A stretch of DNA of 64,000 bases from Pseudo-nitzschia pungens. Its lineage: Eukaryota > Bacillariophyta > Bacillariophyceae > Bacillariales > Bacillariaceae. Below are positions 1-11,878 of the stretch, one piece after another. The position numbers and the translations under genes are program-made. The stretch is from positions 434,001 through 498,000 of the forward strand of contig CM074768.1 in the NCBI GenBank assembly GCA_037355855.1. The letters are read 5' to 3'. Within the stretch, counting starts at the first letter, position 1; every line of letters starts with the position of its first letter. The notes beneath the pieces are model-generated. The model had not been told where the DNA came from and made no database searches. It saw only the letters and a list, made by a program, of their open reading frames with translations.

Positions 1-128
1 TGTTGCACTACCTCAAGTGAAACTCGTCTTTATTTCTCTGGAAAATTTCGGTTTACTCCCATCGCCAGAACTCTCCAAACTCTCGGCATCTATAAATGGT
101 ACTGTGTTCTCCACTGTAGTCTTGACCC

Positions 129-3100
129 TTATTGAAATGGGTTCTCCGTGTCCTCGTATTCAGAGAAGTCTTCCTCATTGAGAGCGGTGATTCTATCGAC
201 GTAGGAGTCGCGTAGGGATTGAAAACTCTTACCAAAGATCGTTGTTGTCCCGGAACTTCCACCATGCGAAGGTTTTAGAGAGATCTGATTTAGAGAGAAA
301 GATATATTGCTATCCGTACGCAAGGGACCGACGTCACGATCACCATGATCGCAATCCTTGCTGTTGTAAGCAGAAATTCTCAGTAGGTCTTTCATTTCTT
401 CATTTTCCAATTCAAGGCTTTCCAATTGTTTCGTGACGGAGGCGAGATTTCGTTCCAAGGTTGCGATTTCGGACATCAGTTTTGCTTGAGTTTTAGCAGT
501 TAGAATTCGTTCGCCAATGCCTTGTTGCTGCGGTTGCTCCGAGGGCCTCCCTAAACTTTTGAATAGCTTGGGAAACTCTTCACTTCCTAACATGACTTTC
601 TCTTCCATCATAAAGAAAATTACTTTTGGAATAAATATGTAGCATATGGTGCTGGTGGTAATGGCAAATATCAGGCCTGTCACAACAAACACGTGTATGT
701 ATGAATGGTCTTGGACAATATATATTATCGGACAAGCGAAAATTAACGCGAGGAGGGAAAAGGAAAGAGCTCTGACAATGTACTTGCTTTCTGCAAATTC
801 AGTGGAAAGATTTCGTGCTCTCCATACCTGGATGATAGCCATGCATACCAAAACCAGATTCACTATGATTATAATAGAAAGATAGGGCCAAGCATCTGTG
901 TAGAGACATTGCATATGCCTTGTCAGGAAGAAACAGTGTTTTGGATAAACCAAAGGAATGAAGTAAATGAAATTAGACAGAAAGTGATCCTGAAAATAAA
1001 TGTTTTCACATGGAACCCGTACGTCACACTCACATTGTCGTGTTTCGGCCAAACTCATCGGGATTCTCTTCAACTCGAATGGCTTCGATCGATCCATAAG
1101 CCGTCATCAATGATAGCATAACAATATTGACTACATACCACCAATTGTGAGCAAGTCGAAAAATCATAATATGGGACATTCAGCCCAAGTGAGAAGGAAG
1201 GTTCGAATGATGCCTCCAAAAAAGACAATCGCCGATCACGAGAAGGAACAATACTTACAACCAGAAATAAACGCCACTGGATAAATAGTGTCTCGAACCG
1301 TAAGTTTTATTCGTCTGAATTTCATGGCGCTGGTCATGATTTTGTTGATTCGATACGTCTTTGCGAAGAGAGTGGAAAAAGTGATTCCGAACCCCATAAC
1401 CAGTAGCCATGCCTCAGTAGTACATATCTTTTTGGGGCAGTCATACTTAACGAGATCCATGGTCGTAGGTATCATGGTACACGCCATCACTGCAATCCCA
1501 AAACAAATCAGTAGCAGAAAGAACTATATGGTATCGGCAATAGGAAGAGGAAACGCAAAGATGAGAATGGAGTCCTAGGATTGAATCGAGTTCCAGCAAA
1601 AATAGCTCGATGAACTCAGTCGACTTACCGGTTGAGATGCCAGTACGATCCGATGTTTGCGATGCCGAAAGGTCCATAAAGCAAATCCAGCCGTCAAAAG
1701 AAGGATGACGGCCGTCAAAAAGAATCCTAGAAATTGGATCCAAATCCCAATATAAGTGATTTCCCAGTTGACCGGAGGTAGGTCGGGAGGGGTTGTAGTG
1801 TTCCCCCCATTGTACACGTAGGCAGAAATTGCATCCCAGTCTTTATCTCCACCTGGTAGGTAATGGTGTGTCACAGTGGGTTTGAACTCCACATCATTAT
1901 TTTCATCATCGTCGTCTAAAGCGAGCCAATTCTGGATCGTCAATAGAAGTGAATGACCGTCCCGAGAACCCGTTCCACTCTCATCCTGACCTTTCAACAC
2001 AACATCGCCAGTTACGCCAGAGAAGTTTGTTTGAACAACCCGTCGGTAAAAATCTCTCCCCTCAAGAACTAACGAGCTCTCTTTATCTTTTCCCTTGCTC
2101 TCGATTGTCTCTCTGCACGCACTCAATCCAAGTAAAATTGTTGCATCGTAAGAGAATGCCGAAAAGTCGATCCCTCTGTCTCCGTTGAGAAATTCAGTGA
2201 AGCTGAAGCTTTCAGCAAGCTTCACGTCCATCACAAATTTGTGTTCCTCCCCGCCCTTTAAAAAGGTACTGTCGTTGTTTCCCACCTCTCTCCCATACAT
2301 TTCCTCTTTGAGCTCTCTGTGTTGTTCTCGAAACGTAGAATAGGTGTCCATATCTGCCCGAGGCGATCCCTGGACCGATCCGACGCCACTGTAAGCCTTG
2401 GCAAGAACAGAATCCTTTGGAAATGTTCTACCAGCCAACGAAAAAGCATCGGAAAACCACCATTGGTGCTCTCCGTTTCCGGCAACGTTTTGTTCGTACG
2501 CGATTTTCATTATGTTGTCAGTATCTATTCTGTTTACGAACAAACCCACAACAAAGCGGTATTTGGATTCTTTCAACGCATCCACGGCGTTGCGATAACC
2601 TCCATCTTCCTTCGGATCGAGATCATTTGTTCCGAGCAAGTGACTTTTCATGTAGATGGTTTCGTTATTTCCGATCATGTCTTCCGCTGCTCCCCACCCA
2701 AAGTCGATGATTGCATTTCGCATGCTTTCATGAAAGGAGCCCGAAAATGAATCGGAATCAAAAATCACAAACACGTGCCGTACGTCCAACTCGTCGTGCA
2801 AAAATCGAATGAGTGATTCGGCTACAAACTTGTCATCGCAAATTGTTCTTCCAAAGAGAGGGTAATCATTTCTGTTGTTCAACGCTATGCTGGTGGAGCG
2901 GGGAGAAATTTGCGGAAATCCCCGCATCCCCGTCATCAAAGAGGTGACTTGACTGTTTGACGACCGAATACTGCCTATGATAGCACAGGGAAAAGGCCGA
3001 TTGAAAAGGTTCACCGATGTTTCATTCTCGTCAGTATTGTAGCTCTCCTTGCCCCGCGTCAACCAGTCTGCCAACATATACGAAAGTGAAGTACTCCCTT

Positions 3101-3377
3101 CTGTTTCGGCAAAAGACGCCGAAAAGGTGATCGGGCAGGTTTCTCGCAGTCCTGACAGGGCCGGAACCAAACTGCTGTTGCCCGTGTTCAGGTGTCTGAT
3201 GGCCAGTTCGATTGCAACTGTGTGCGAAAAGGATTCGAAGCTACTGTCTTCAAATCTGAGTAAACCGACCATGTTGCAGAGTGCCGAAGAGCCGTCCTCT
3301 TGAACATGGAGAAGGTTCGGGATATGGTTCGAAGCAAGGCTATCTTGCCATCCATCGAAAGACCCGTTTTGTGTCAT
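129..3377 (-). CDS. Class C G-protein-coupled receptor (GABA-B/mGluR-like), four exons
   Basis: The gene encodes a receptor with an extracellular periplasmic-binding-like ligand domain followed by seven transmembrane helices. I reconstructed exons 3377-1629, 1523-1259, 1130-1034 and 918-129 from GTAAGT/GTGAGT donors and AG acceptors. Introns are 105, 128 and 115 bp, and the exons join in frame to 966 codons. Exon 1 holds the Venus-flytrap part and TM1. Exon 2 gives TM2 and TM3, with the class C pattern Cys...EAWLLVMGFG and the basic AKTYRI end. Exon 3 gives TM4 and the DEFGR loop. Exon 4 starts with the loop Cys (HMQC) that would pair with the TM3 Cys, then TM5-7 with RNL...FAESKYI, and ends in a cytoplasmic tail with a coiled coil (ERNLASVTKQLESLELENEEM). 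No signal peptide follows the first Met, so an upstream exon is possible. Ligand specificity cannot be read. Family assignment is firm; exon 3 is inferred from frame and splice signals. Confidence 0.88.
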
Positions 3378-3888
3378 CTTTGTATGCTAAGTTTGTGGCT
3401 CCGAGAGTTAGGTGATTACTGCGTATTGACGTATCGGGTATCGGCATTCGAATGTGCAGTTAGCTGAAGGAATGAGTTGGGGTACTTCGGTTTCAGCCGA
3501 CTACCGTATGTCCTCGTAGCTTCTATTTTCAAATACCCGATTCCATCAGGTGGCGGTAAAAAAAGCTTTCTCGTTAGAAAACTTCCCATTATGTCGTTCC
3601 TGAGGCAGTATTGCCCAATATTGCCCGGTAAGATATACAAAAAAATCTTTTTCGAATTTCGCGAGTTTTCGCTTCGATTCTTCTCGCTGATTTTTTTAAA
3701 TCATTTATTTCTCCGTTTGCTCATAGTATTATTATTTTTTACAAAATTTAGGACTAAGAAGTGTGTGGAGCATGACGACATACCGGTAAGTTACGTAACC
3801 CGTCATAAGTATTTCTTTTTGGCCGAGGGTCCATACAAATTAATACGAAGTAGTAGTAACTTACTTCGTACGTAGTACTGTACTTTTT
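3378..3888. other. Intergenic spacer upstream of the GPCR
   Basis: No convincing coding exon is visible, though a missing 5' exon of the receptor (minus strand) could lie here. An AG acceptor sits a few bases before the first ATG. The rest is AT-rich with TACCGGTAAGTTAC-like words common throughout the window's spacers. Confidence 0.5.
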
Positions 3889-4587
3889 TGCTCCGAACTG
3901 TGATACAGTACCCGTGAAAAACTATAATGAATCACGTTTACCATAATGAATCACGTCGAGTGACAGCATCTTTGCTTTTTGGAATATCTCCTTGCATACA
4001 CCACCTCTGTTCAAAGTAAAGACATCGTCTGTTAGCTAACACTCTACTCTACAATGCTCTATATTCACTTTTAAACAACATTGCTTATTCTTCCCTTAGT
4101 AAGCTCTCGAATACAGAAATTGGGCCGAAAATTATGTGTTTTCGAGTGACAGCATCGAGCCGGCATAGTTTTTCGGCTTGCGCATAGCAAAAAACAGAAC
4201 TCATTTTTTTCGTTTCGTTTCGAATTCAGTTCAACATGCTGTCACTCAGCGTGTAGAAAATGTAGATGCTGTCACTCGATCGTATGGTCCCGTGTAGAAA
4301 ATGTACCAGTGTCTACATTTACCATGATGGATCAATTTTTGGCCATTTTTTGAAAAAACCACTAACTACAGGGGGCCAAAGCTATGGATGTAAGTCACTG
4401 ATTTCAACAGGAGTTGTTGCAAACAGTCGGTTTATAGTGTTTACGAATAGGTTGTAACTTTCGTTGAGGAGGTTTCCGTTACTGGGAGGAGGTATTTGGT
4501 CAGATAGTGAGGCAACAATCTGTCACTCCGACGTGATTCATTTTAGTTTTTCACGGGTACCGAAGAAAATTTCTTCGGTTCGGAGCA
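3889..4587. mobile_element. Non-autonomous DNA transposon-like element with terminal inverted repeats
   Basis: The ends match as an inverted repeat. Both begin TGCTCCGAAC, diverge for 10-18 bases, then share TACCCGTGAAAAACTA and AATGAATCACG with one mismatch between them. The interior has no credible ORF. It contains at least four copies of a 13-bp word, GAGTGACAGCATC, in direct (3957, 4144) and inverted (about 4231, 4267) orientation, and a degenerate version near 4519. No clear target-site duplication was found. It is best read as a MITE-like element; the superfamily cannot be assigned. Confidence 0.72.
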
Positions 4588-5391
4588 ACACCTTTCTCCG
4601 CGTGTCTTAGTTTTTAGTAGTTTGTTGCTCTCGGGTCGTTCCCCTGACCTGTTGAGATGGATAGTTCGAATTCAAACTCTTGGTTCTTGCAGATGCAAGA
4701 TGGATTTTGATGCATCCGACTTTGTTCCTTCTTCACTAGTAGTACTACTACTACTACTAGTAACTCCATCAAACGAAAGGTGTGCTCGTGCCCTCCTCAC
4801 CGTGAAGAATTCCTCGGTTGGATAGTGGTACCACTGCTACTAGCACTACTATTTTCTTGGAGGGGAAAATGCTGTCGCGACACTGTCATGCTGGATGGCA
4901 ATAAGGAGTAGTAGGAGATCTGATCCCCCCATCTGGAGTTTTGATGTCAGAAGATATGCGGAAGAGGTTTCTCATTGAAGTAAGTAATTGTTGTTGAAGA
5001 ACCAGCAATCACCACCAGTTATCGTCCATTCCCAGATCGCCAGCCACGGAGATGCTATGGGAAAAAGGGGGGAATCGAAGACACGACCAGTTACTACTAC
5101 TACTAGTTAAAAGAATACCGAAACCGGCAGTGGCGTTTTTAGGTGCCATGGTGTGTTTGGAAGCAGCGTGTTTTGCGATCCAAAAAATCTCCCCCGGTTG
5201 GTTTCGTTTCGTGAATGTTCGACGCGCGCAATGCAATGCAATGCCTTTTTCGCCGCCATTCGGTTTCCGCCACGATTCATGCAGTGGTGCCGACCGAAGG
5301 AAAGAAAGACCAACCCGCCATTATTTTTCGTTCCGGTGTACTAGTAGTTACTATATTCGCAATCAGTTGGCACGGCAGGACAGTTCAGGCT
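4588..5391. other. Intergenic spacer with ACT/AGT trinucleotide runs
   Basis: Short runs of ACT/AGT triplets occur near 4735-4765 and 5092-5106. No coding exon is supported on either strand. The right part would include the 3' flank of the minus-strand ankyrin gene. Confidence 0.5.
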
Positions 5392-7801
5392 TTAACGGTT
5401 GCCCTGTTTCAGCCGGACCCAAACGATTGTTCCCACCGCGGTATGCTTGTCCTGTTCCTGTTCCTTTTTCTTGTGCTCTTGACCGTCCCCCGCGGAATGG
5501 TTCGTCGTCGGCGGCACCACCCCTCGTGCCACCTCCTCACACGCCATTGTCGTTGCCGTTGCAGTTGCAATTGTAGTTGCCGTTGTCGTTGCCGACAGGT
5601 GGACCACCTCCACCGTCCGGGAGCAGTGCCTGGAGAGCAAAAAGCCGAGTTTCTTGCACCGGTAGTCCCTCGGCCGGATCATGGGCGCTCGATCTCCCCA
5701 GGTTTTTTGGTATTCCTTGGGCAGCTGCGAGAGGGGGATCCGGGAATCCGGAAGCGTCCCCAGGAGCCGGACCAGCCGGCGCTCAAAGTCCAGCAATCGC
5801 TCGAGGGCCTCGGGCGAAAACGCGGGCGCCGGCGCTCCGTGGCGCGGAGACCGATCGACCCTCCGCCGCTTGGGGCTTTTCGGGGCGGAGCCGGCGGCGC
5901 TGGTTCCATCGCACCGTTCCTCGCTCTCGCAAACGCGTCCCGACGGGGGGTTGCGCTGCTGCTGCTGCTGCTGCTGCTTTTCTTGTCGTCGTTGTTGGTT
6001 TTCCCGTCTTTCTCGTTGTTGATTTTGTTCGTTGTGCCAGTTTTCGTGCCACAGCAGCAAGGGGGGAAGGTCTCTCTGCAGGTACTCGTGTCGCTCGAGA
6101 CTTCGGATGAGGGCGTCGGCTTCGTCCGGATCCCGCCACCACAGCGTCCACAATCGGTAGGCCCTCTGCAGGGCCGCCCACTGCTCGGACAGAGCGTCAT
6201 CATCCTCGTCGTCGTCGTCGTCATTATCCTCGTCATCATCATCAATAACAATATCATTATTATTACTATCAGTAGTAGTAGTAGTAGTAGTATCGTCGTC
6301 ATCGTCGTTGTCGTGTACGTTGTTGCTGGTAGGATTGCTATCGCCGTCGGGCTTGCCGACGCGTCTCCCGCGCGCCTTTCGCCTATCCGGATGGCAGACC
6401 CGGACCCGCGCGTGGTAGGCGGCCTTGACCTCGGCGAGTGTGGGGGGCCGGTTGGTGGTGGCCTGCCCGTGGATGTTGCTATTGCTGTTGCTGTTGCTAT
6501 CCTCTCTCTTTCCATTTCCATCTCCATCTCCATTGCCATCTCCATTGCCACCAAACAGAACGGTTCTGGCCGTTTGGAGGCACCCCGGATTCCCGTGCCG
6601 CCGCAGGTACCGCGCCGCCTCCCACTGCCGGTTGCGCTCGGCGCAGTCCGCCGCCGTGTTGTGCTGGGAGTCCCGGACGCCGTCGGTGACGTGCTTGGTG
6701 TGGAGAAGGAACCGGATGACGGGCAGGTTGCCCCCGAATCCCGCCTTGTGCAGCGGGGTCTGCCCGTGGGCGTTGGGGCGGTTCCAGGAGGAGTCTTTGG
6801 CGGAGTCTTTGCGTTTCGTGTTGCCGCTGCCGCTGGGTTCATCGTCGTCGTCGTCGTCGTCGAGCCAGTGACAGAGCGCCAGCAACCGGTCCGTGGCAGT
6901 GGCAGTGGCATTCGCATTGTCCGCGGAGGCATCCTCGGTGGCAGCCGTGGATTGCTCGTCGTGTTGGTTTTGTTGGTTTTGTCTTTGATCTCGTTTCTGA
7001 TCTCGTTTCCGTCGCTCTCGCTGTTCCTCCGCGTACACCGGCGACTTGCCGAGCCAGTGCCTGACGGAGCATCCCCACCCGTTGACAAATTCCTTGTCGG
7101 CTCCCGCGTCTCGTTCCAGAAACACGCAGGTCTCGACCCGGGCCATCCAGACCGCCAGCTGGAGGGGGGTCACCCCGCCCCCGGCCAGGGCATCGACCGA
7201 GGCGCCGCCCCCGTCGTCCGACACCAGGAACCGGCAGACCGGAGCGTGGCCGTTGCGGGCCGCCCAGTGGAGGGCCGTCCGGCCCCGGTGGGTGGTGGGA
7301 ATGTCCGCGTAGTTGGTGTCGTTGCAAGCAGCCGCAGCCGCGGACAACGATGCGGATGCCGACGAAGCCTTTTGAGACCGAACCGTTTCCAGGAGGAATC
7401 GGCAGACGGCCAGGTGACCGTTGCCGGCAGCGTAGTGAAGCGGCGTTGCGCCCTTGGAATCCCGCAGCGAAAAGAGACAAATCGGTGGATGCCGATGCCG
7501 ATGCCGATGCCGGTGTTGCTGTCGTTGTCGTTGTCGTTGGTTCTGTTCCTGGTCGCGGATTTCGTTGTCGTGTTCGTTTCTCATTGTTGTCGCTCCCCGT
7601 TTCGAGCAGGAGTCGCAGGCCCTCCAGATCTCCCTCGGTGGCGCATTCGAAAACGGCGGCTTCGATATTTTTTGTTCGCGTTCGTGGCTCCTTCGACGGG
7701 TTTCGATTCGGGGGTTCGTGGTTGCGGCGGTCCGTTGCGGTTTCACTCGTCGTGGTAGTTTCTGCGCCGTTGCAAGCGGTCATCGTAGCGTCGTCACTCA
7801 T
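5392..7801 (-). CDS. Ankyrin-repeat protein with J-like domain and LOTUS/OST-HTH-like C-terminus (apparent frameshift)
   Basis: The start at 7801 opens a frame containing the first ankyrin-like helix pair (IEAAVFECATEGDLEGLRLL). The next repeats (KGATPLHYAAGNGHLAVCRF, GRTALHWAARNGHAPVCRFL, GVTPLQLAVWMARVETCVFL, GQTPLHKAGFGGNLPVIRFL) lie in another frame that runs to 5392. The switch falls at about 7480-7600, in a low-complexity (CAACGA)n/(GGCATC)n tract with no usable splice sites. This suggests an indel or an assembly error. After the ankyrins comes a J-like segment with HPD (AEVKAAYHARVRVCHPDRRK), split from its last helix (EQWAALQRAYRLW) by a long Asp/Thr insertion. The C-terminus (IPLSQLPKEYQKTWG ... 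KKLGFLL) fits the LOTUS/OST-HTH RNA-binding fold. Poly-Gln and poly-Asp tracts are frequent. A role joining Hsp70 recruitment with RNA binding is inference. Confidence 0.8.
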
Positions 7802-8741
7802 TCAATCACTCATTCAACTCACTCACTCACTCAAAACCAATCACTTACTCGTTGCGACACGCATTACGATTATTTGCTTCGTATTCTTTTGTTGTTGTTA
7901 TTATTATTATTATTATTTGGTCGTATCCCATCCGTCCATCCCGTAATTCCGTGAAACAAGTTTAGTGGCAGTGGTGGTAGTAAAGGTGGTGGTCGTGGTC
8001 GTTGTCCTCATGAAACAATGGAGGGATACAAACCTTGACTCTTTTCCACAGTCCTCGAAACGACAACATAACGTCGATCATTGATTGCCGGTTGAGATTG
8101 TTGTGTGTCGTGCTTCACTTATGGAGAGATTGGAAAGTGTTTCATGCACGCCAACCGGTTGGTTGGTGGAAGATACGACACTAAAATAGAACTTGGATGC
8201 ACTCCTTCCTTTGCTTGTTGAAACGACTCATTGCTGAGTCAGTCATACGAGTCAAATGATGATGATTTTGTTGATTGAATCATACTTTACGTACTGTGAA
8301 GTAGTACCATAGGTATCATCCTTTCGTGGATGAAATCAATGCACGTGAATGACCAGCCCCGGTCATTCCGAAAATGGGTCTTGGTTGAAGAAGTGAATTG
8401 ATTGTGACTTTTCTCGGGGCCTGTTCCTACCTAATCTTACTGGTAAGATTACCGTACATACTCGAACGACAAACCCTCATCAACAATCTTATTACAATTA
8501 ATCACAAGTACCATCACAGTACATTTCCTTGAGCGATTGATTGATTGATTGATTCGAACCGTCCGCCGCCATCCTTCCCTCCGGATCAATGCTACCCCAT
8601 AGAATCCGCCCCATCCAACGTTCGACGGTACAAAGCGAGCAACTCGATCGAACGAACCGAGCCACCGACTCGGCGACGTCAAGGACGACGAGAACGAAAA
8701 CGACGACGAAAACGAAAAAGACAACGAAAGCGAAAGCGACA
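7802..8741. other. Divergent intergenic region between ankyrin and ShK genes
   Basis: It separates the minus-strand ankyrin gene from the plus-strand ShK gene, so both promoters should lie here. It has CACTCATT repeats near 7800-7835, a TTATTA run near 7895 and an ATTG run near 8535. Open frame precedes the chosen ATG at 8742 back to an ATG at 8589, but that extension is basic low-complexity sequence and would bury the signal peptide. Confidence 0.5.
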
Positions 8742-10887
8742 ATGAACCGCGCAACGAATGCGGTCGGAGCCCCCGGGGACTCTTCGCGCCGACGCGCCCG
8801 TCGCGAGCGAAGGACAATCGCGGCCGCGCTCCGGTGCGCGACGCTTGCGCTCGCGCTGCTTCTATCGATCTTTTCGCTTTCGTCGGCGCGGTCGATCGAT
8901 GCGGAACCGGACGCGGAGGTGAACGTTAAGAACGCCGTAACCGGAAGACCGTGCGTCGACTCGGATCCCTTGAATTGTCCCCTGTGGGCGGCGGAAGGAG
9001 CGTGCGAGACCGACCGGAACGAGATGCGCCGCAGGTGCAAAAAATCCTGCAATCGGTGCCAGTGAGTTTTTGTTGTTGAGAGTGGTTGCTTTGTGATTTG
9101 TGGATTGTGATTGGCGGGTGCCATTTTGAAGGTGCCATCGAAACGGTGTGACAGCCGGTACCGATCTTTTCGCGGAGCGTTGCAGATCACGGGTGCGGTG
9201 CGACGCGACATGGCCCGACGCGGCACGGCGTGGAATACTCGTTCCCGGTCAACTCATTCCTCGCGGTTTGCAAATTGCTCTCTCGTTCTTCTCTCTATCT
9301 CATTCGTGTGCGTGTGTGTCTCTCTCTCTCTGTGTGTGTGTGTGTTGGTTCCGTTTCAGTGTCGTTCGGGTCAGTGATCCCAGCGAGATCAATCGCTTCC
9401 TAGCGCAAAAGCAAACCGAATTGCAGCAAAAGCGCAAGCAACGCCGGCAGGAACAAGAAGCGATGAAGGTATTGAAGGGAGAAAGTGGTGGTAACCGTGC
9501 TGGTCCTGCTGCTGCTGCTGCTGCTGACGCGAAAGCGGCTTTGCCCGGGGAGGCAACGACGGCGACGAACGCGGGGAAAAAGGAAAACGACGAGAGCGCC
9601 ACCGTGGGTCTTCCCCACTCGAGCAGCACCGGTGCCGCCACTGCAACTGCAACGTCCAAACCCCATCCCAAGACATCGACAAAACCGACCGCAAGAACCA
9701 CGACGAAACCCCGGAACAACAACAGCAGCAACAACAACAACAACAACAACAACGGAAAGAAGAAGAAAGCCAAAATCGATGCCGAAACCGGATTGGAATG
9801 TGTCGACAAGGACCGATCGGGAAATTGCCCGTTTTGGGCTTCCACGGTACGTGCATCTTCAACGCAACGCAACACAACGCAATGCGATGCGATGCAATTC
9901 GATGCGATGCAATGCATTGGACGGACTTGCAGTGATGGCCGTGATCTTTTGTTCGTCTTTACTGGCCCCTCACCCTGTCATTCGCTCATTCGTGTGTGGT
10001 TCTCTTTGCTCTCCGTTCCCTTGGTGTTGTCGTTTGTGGTGGATCGAATATTGAATCGAATTGGATCGGATTGGACTGGACTGGACTGGACTGGACTGGA
10101 CTGGATGAAATTCCGCAGGGGGAATGCAACGCCAATCGAACCTGGATGCACGCCAATTGCAGACTTTCCTGCGATCGTTGCCAGTAAGTGGGTCCGAGAT
10201 CGATGCAATGATTAGTACCACGTGCTTTGTTTCAATATTGGTATTATTATTATTGACACGAATTGCATCAAACCCCCCTATGGCGGACGTCGGCGCTTTT
10301 ATCGCGTCTTGCACCTCTCACTCGGTCTCTCTTTCTGTCTCGCTCGCTCTCCACACAATTGAAAAAACAACACAAACACACACACACACACACACTCACA
10401 CGTATAATATATATATATATATATATACATATACAGCGTTGTCCGGGTCCGGAACGAGCAAGACATTTCCCGATTCCTCGCCACCAAGACCAAGGCCAAG
10501 GCCAAGGACATCGAGAAGCTGCGAAGAGCCCGGGAGGCGAGGCGGGTTCTGGAGGGCGGCAGCTTTGGCGCAAGCTCGGGGAGGGGCGAACTTGTGACTC
10601 GAGTCGACGCGAGGCAACCGGACGGAATGGGACGCAACGGAACGGAACGAGTCGGGACGAGACGCAACCGGGACGCAACCGGAATGCGGATTCGCAACCT
10701 ATGCGTGTGCATGCACGAGCGCTCTCGCACAACAGCAAGCAGAGCCGATCGCGTCTCATCACCCAGCGGTCCGAATCTCGGATCGATGGATGGATGGATT
10801 CATCCATCCATTCATTCATTCATTCGCGTTTGGTTCACCCGATGGTGTGGCAGAACCGATTGCGTACCATTCGGTCAAGTTTGGTAG
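8742..10887 (+). CDS. Secreted protein with two ShK (ShKT) domains, four exons
   Basis: Exons are 8742-9061, 9360-9846, 10119-10183 and 10437-10887, joined by GTGAGT, GTACGT and GTAAGT donors to 440 codons. After a basic N-terminus and a hydrophobic signal segment (LALALLLSIFSLSSA), the first six-Cys ShKT domain reads C-V-D ... C-P-L-W-A ... G-A-C ... C-x3-C-x2-C. A Lys/Gln-rich and poly-Ala/Asn linker leads to a second ShKT domain, split by intron 2. Both domains end at a donor placed after TGC-CA, and both following exons open with His-Val-Val-Arg-Val and an R-F-L-A helix, so the gene arose by internal duplication. ShK modules bind channels or act in oxidoreductase-associated secreted proteins; nothing here implies toxicity. 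Introns carry (GT)n, (CA)n and (TA)n runs. Sequence after about 10590 may be 3' read-through, so the C-terminus is uncertain. Confidence 0.83.
10071..10104. repeat. Pentanucleotide array (CTGGA)n in intron 2 of the ShK gene
   Basis: About six tandem copies of a 5-bp unit end just before the AG acceptor at 10118. Confidence 0.85.
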
Positions 10888-11878
10888 CGCGCTTCGGACG
10901 GCTTTGACAGAAGAGGATGCCGATCGGGCGCATGGATTGGGATGGATCGTCCGACCAAAGCATTGGATTGCATTGGATTGATTCGGATCGGAACAGGGAA
11001 GCCTTCCCTGGCGGCGGATCCTTCGGTGACGGCTTGTTCGTCCCTCGCTCCAACGACAAGCAATGAAAGAATGAATCCATTGCACCGGCAGGAGGAATCT
11101 CCTCGTCCTCGTTGTCCCAAGGCAGACCCCACTCGGACCACTGCCAAGGATAAGCAACGCACAAGGTACCAGGACTCATAGTTGTTAGATTCTAGTGATG
11201 CTCTGTGCAAATGCAAGGGCAGATGACAGAGAAGATAATAATCATCATCGTTTTTGTCAAACGAGACCATAATATATAATATGGTCGCTATTTTGGTTGT
11301 AAAGAACTAAGTCTTTCAACAGCGAGAGTAGGAAAGTGCACGAGTATACGTACTGTATGTACTATGTATACTATGTACCTACCATTGGTCATAATGTATC
11401 ATTACTAACTTTAAGCGAATCAATCATAAGAACCTTAGGCATGAGGCATAAATAAAAAATACAGTAGATTCACTCTGTGAAAACGACGAATGGAAAACTT
11501 TTGGATACATCATGCACGTCCGGACTTGTAATTAATCTTACCGTACGAGTAAACCTTACCGTAAGATCTTACGACAACCACAACGAGTAAGGTTACAAGT
11601 AAGGTTACACCCAGGCATCATCCGTGTCGGTCGGCGATGGGGCAGAGACAAACGGATCATGATGCATTGACTCCTCGTTCTCTTTCCGCTTCTCTAATAG
11701 CGAAGATTGTGTCCAGCTTTGTTCTTCGTCTTCTTGAGCTACATCTAAGGAATTAGATAGATAATCTTGCTGTGAAGACCAAGCACCTTTGTCTCGAGTA
11801 TCATCTATTCCATTCGATTGATCGTACCTTTTCAAGAAAAAAACAGCTACGAAACTACAAAACTTCGATCCAGTAACA
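10888..11878. other. Intergenic spacer
   Basis: No coding exon is supported. It holds the presumed 3' flank of the ShK gene and an AT-rich stretch with GTACGTACTGTATG-like words near 11345-11390. Words such as CTTACCGTACGAGTAAACC and GTAAGGTTAC occur at 11535-11610. Confidence 0.5.

Noticed and set aside
5215..7758. 847-codon plus-strand open frame
   Set aside because: It is antisense to the ankyrin/J gene. Its poly-Val/Leu/Arg composition mirrors the Gln/Asp/Asn codon runs of the true gene and it has no domain.
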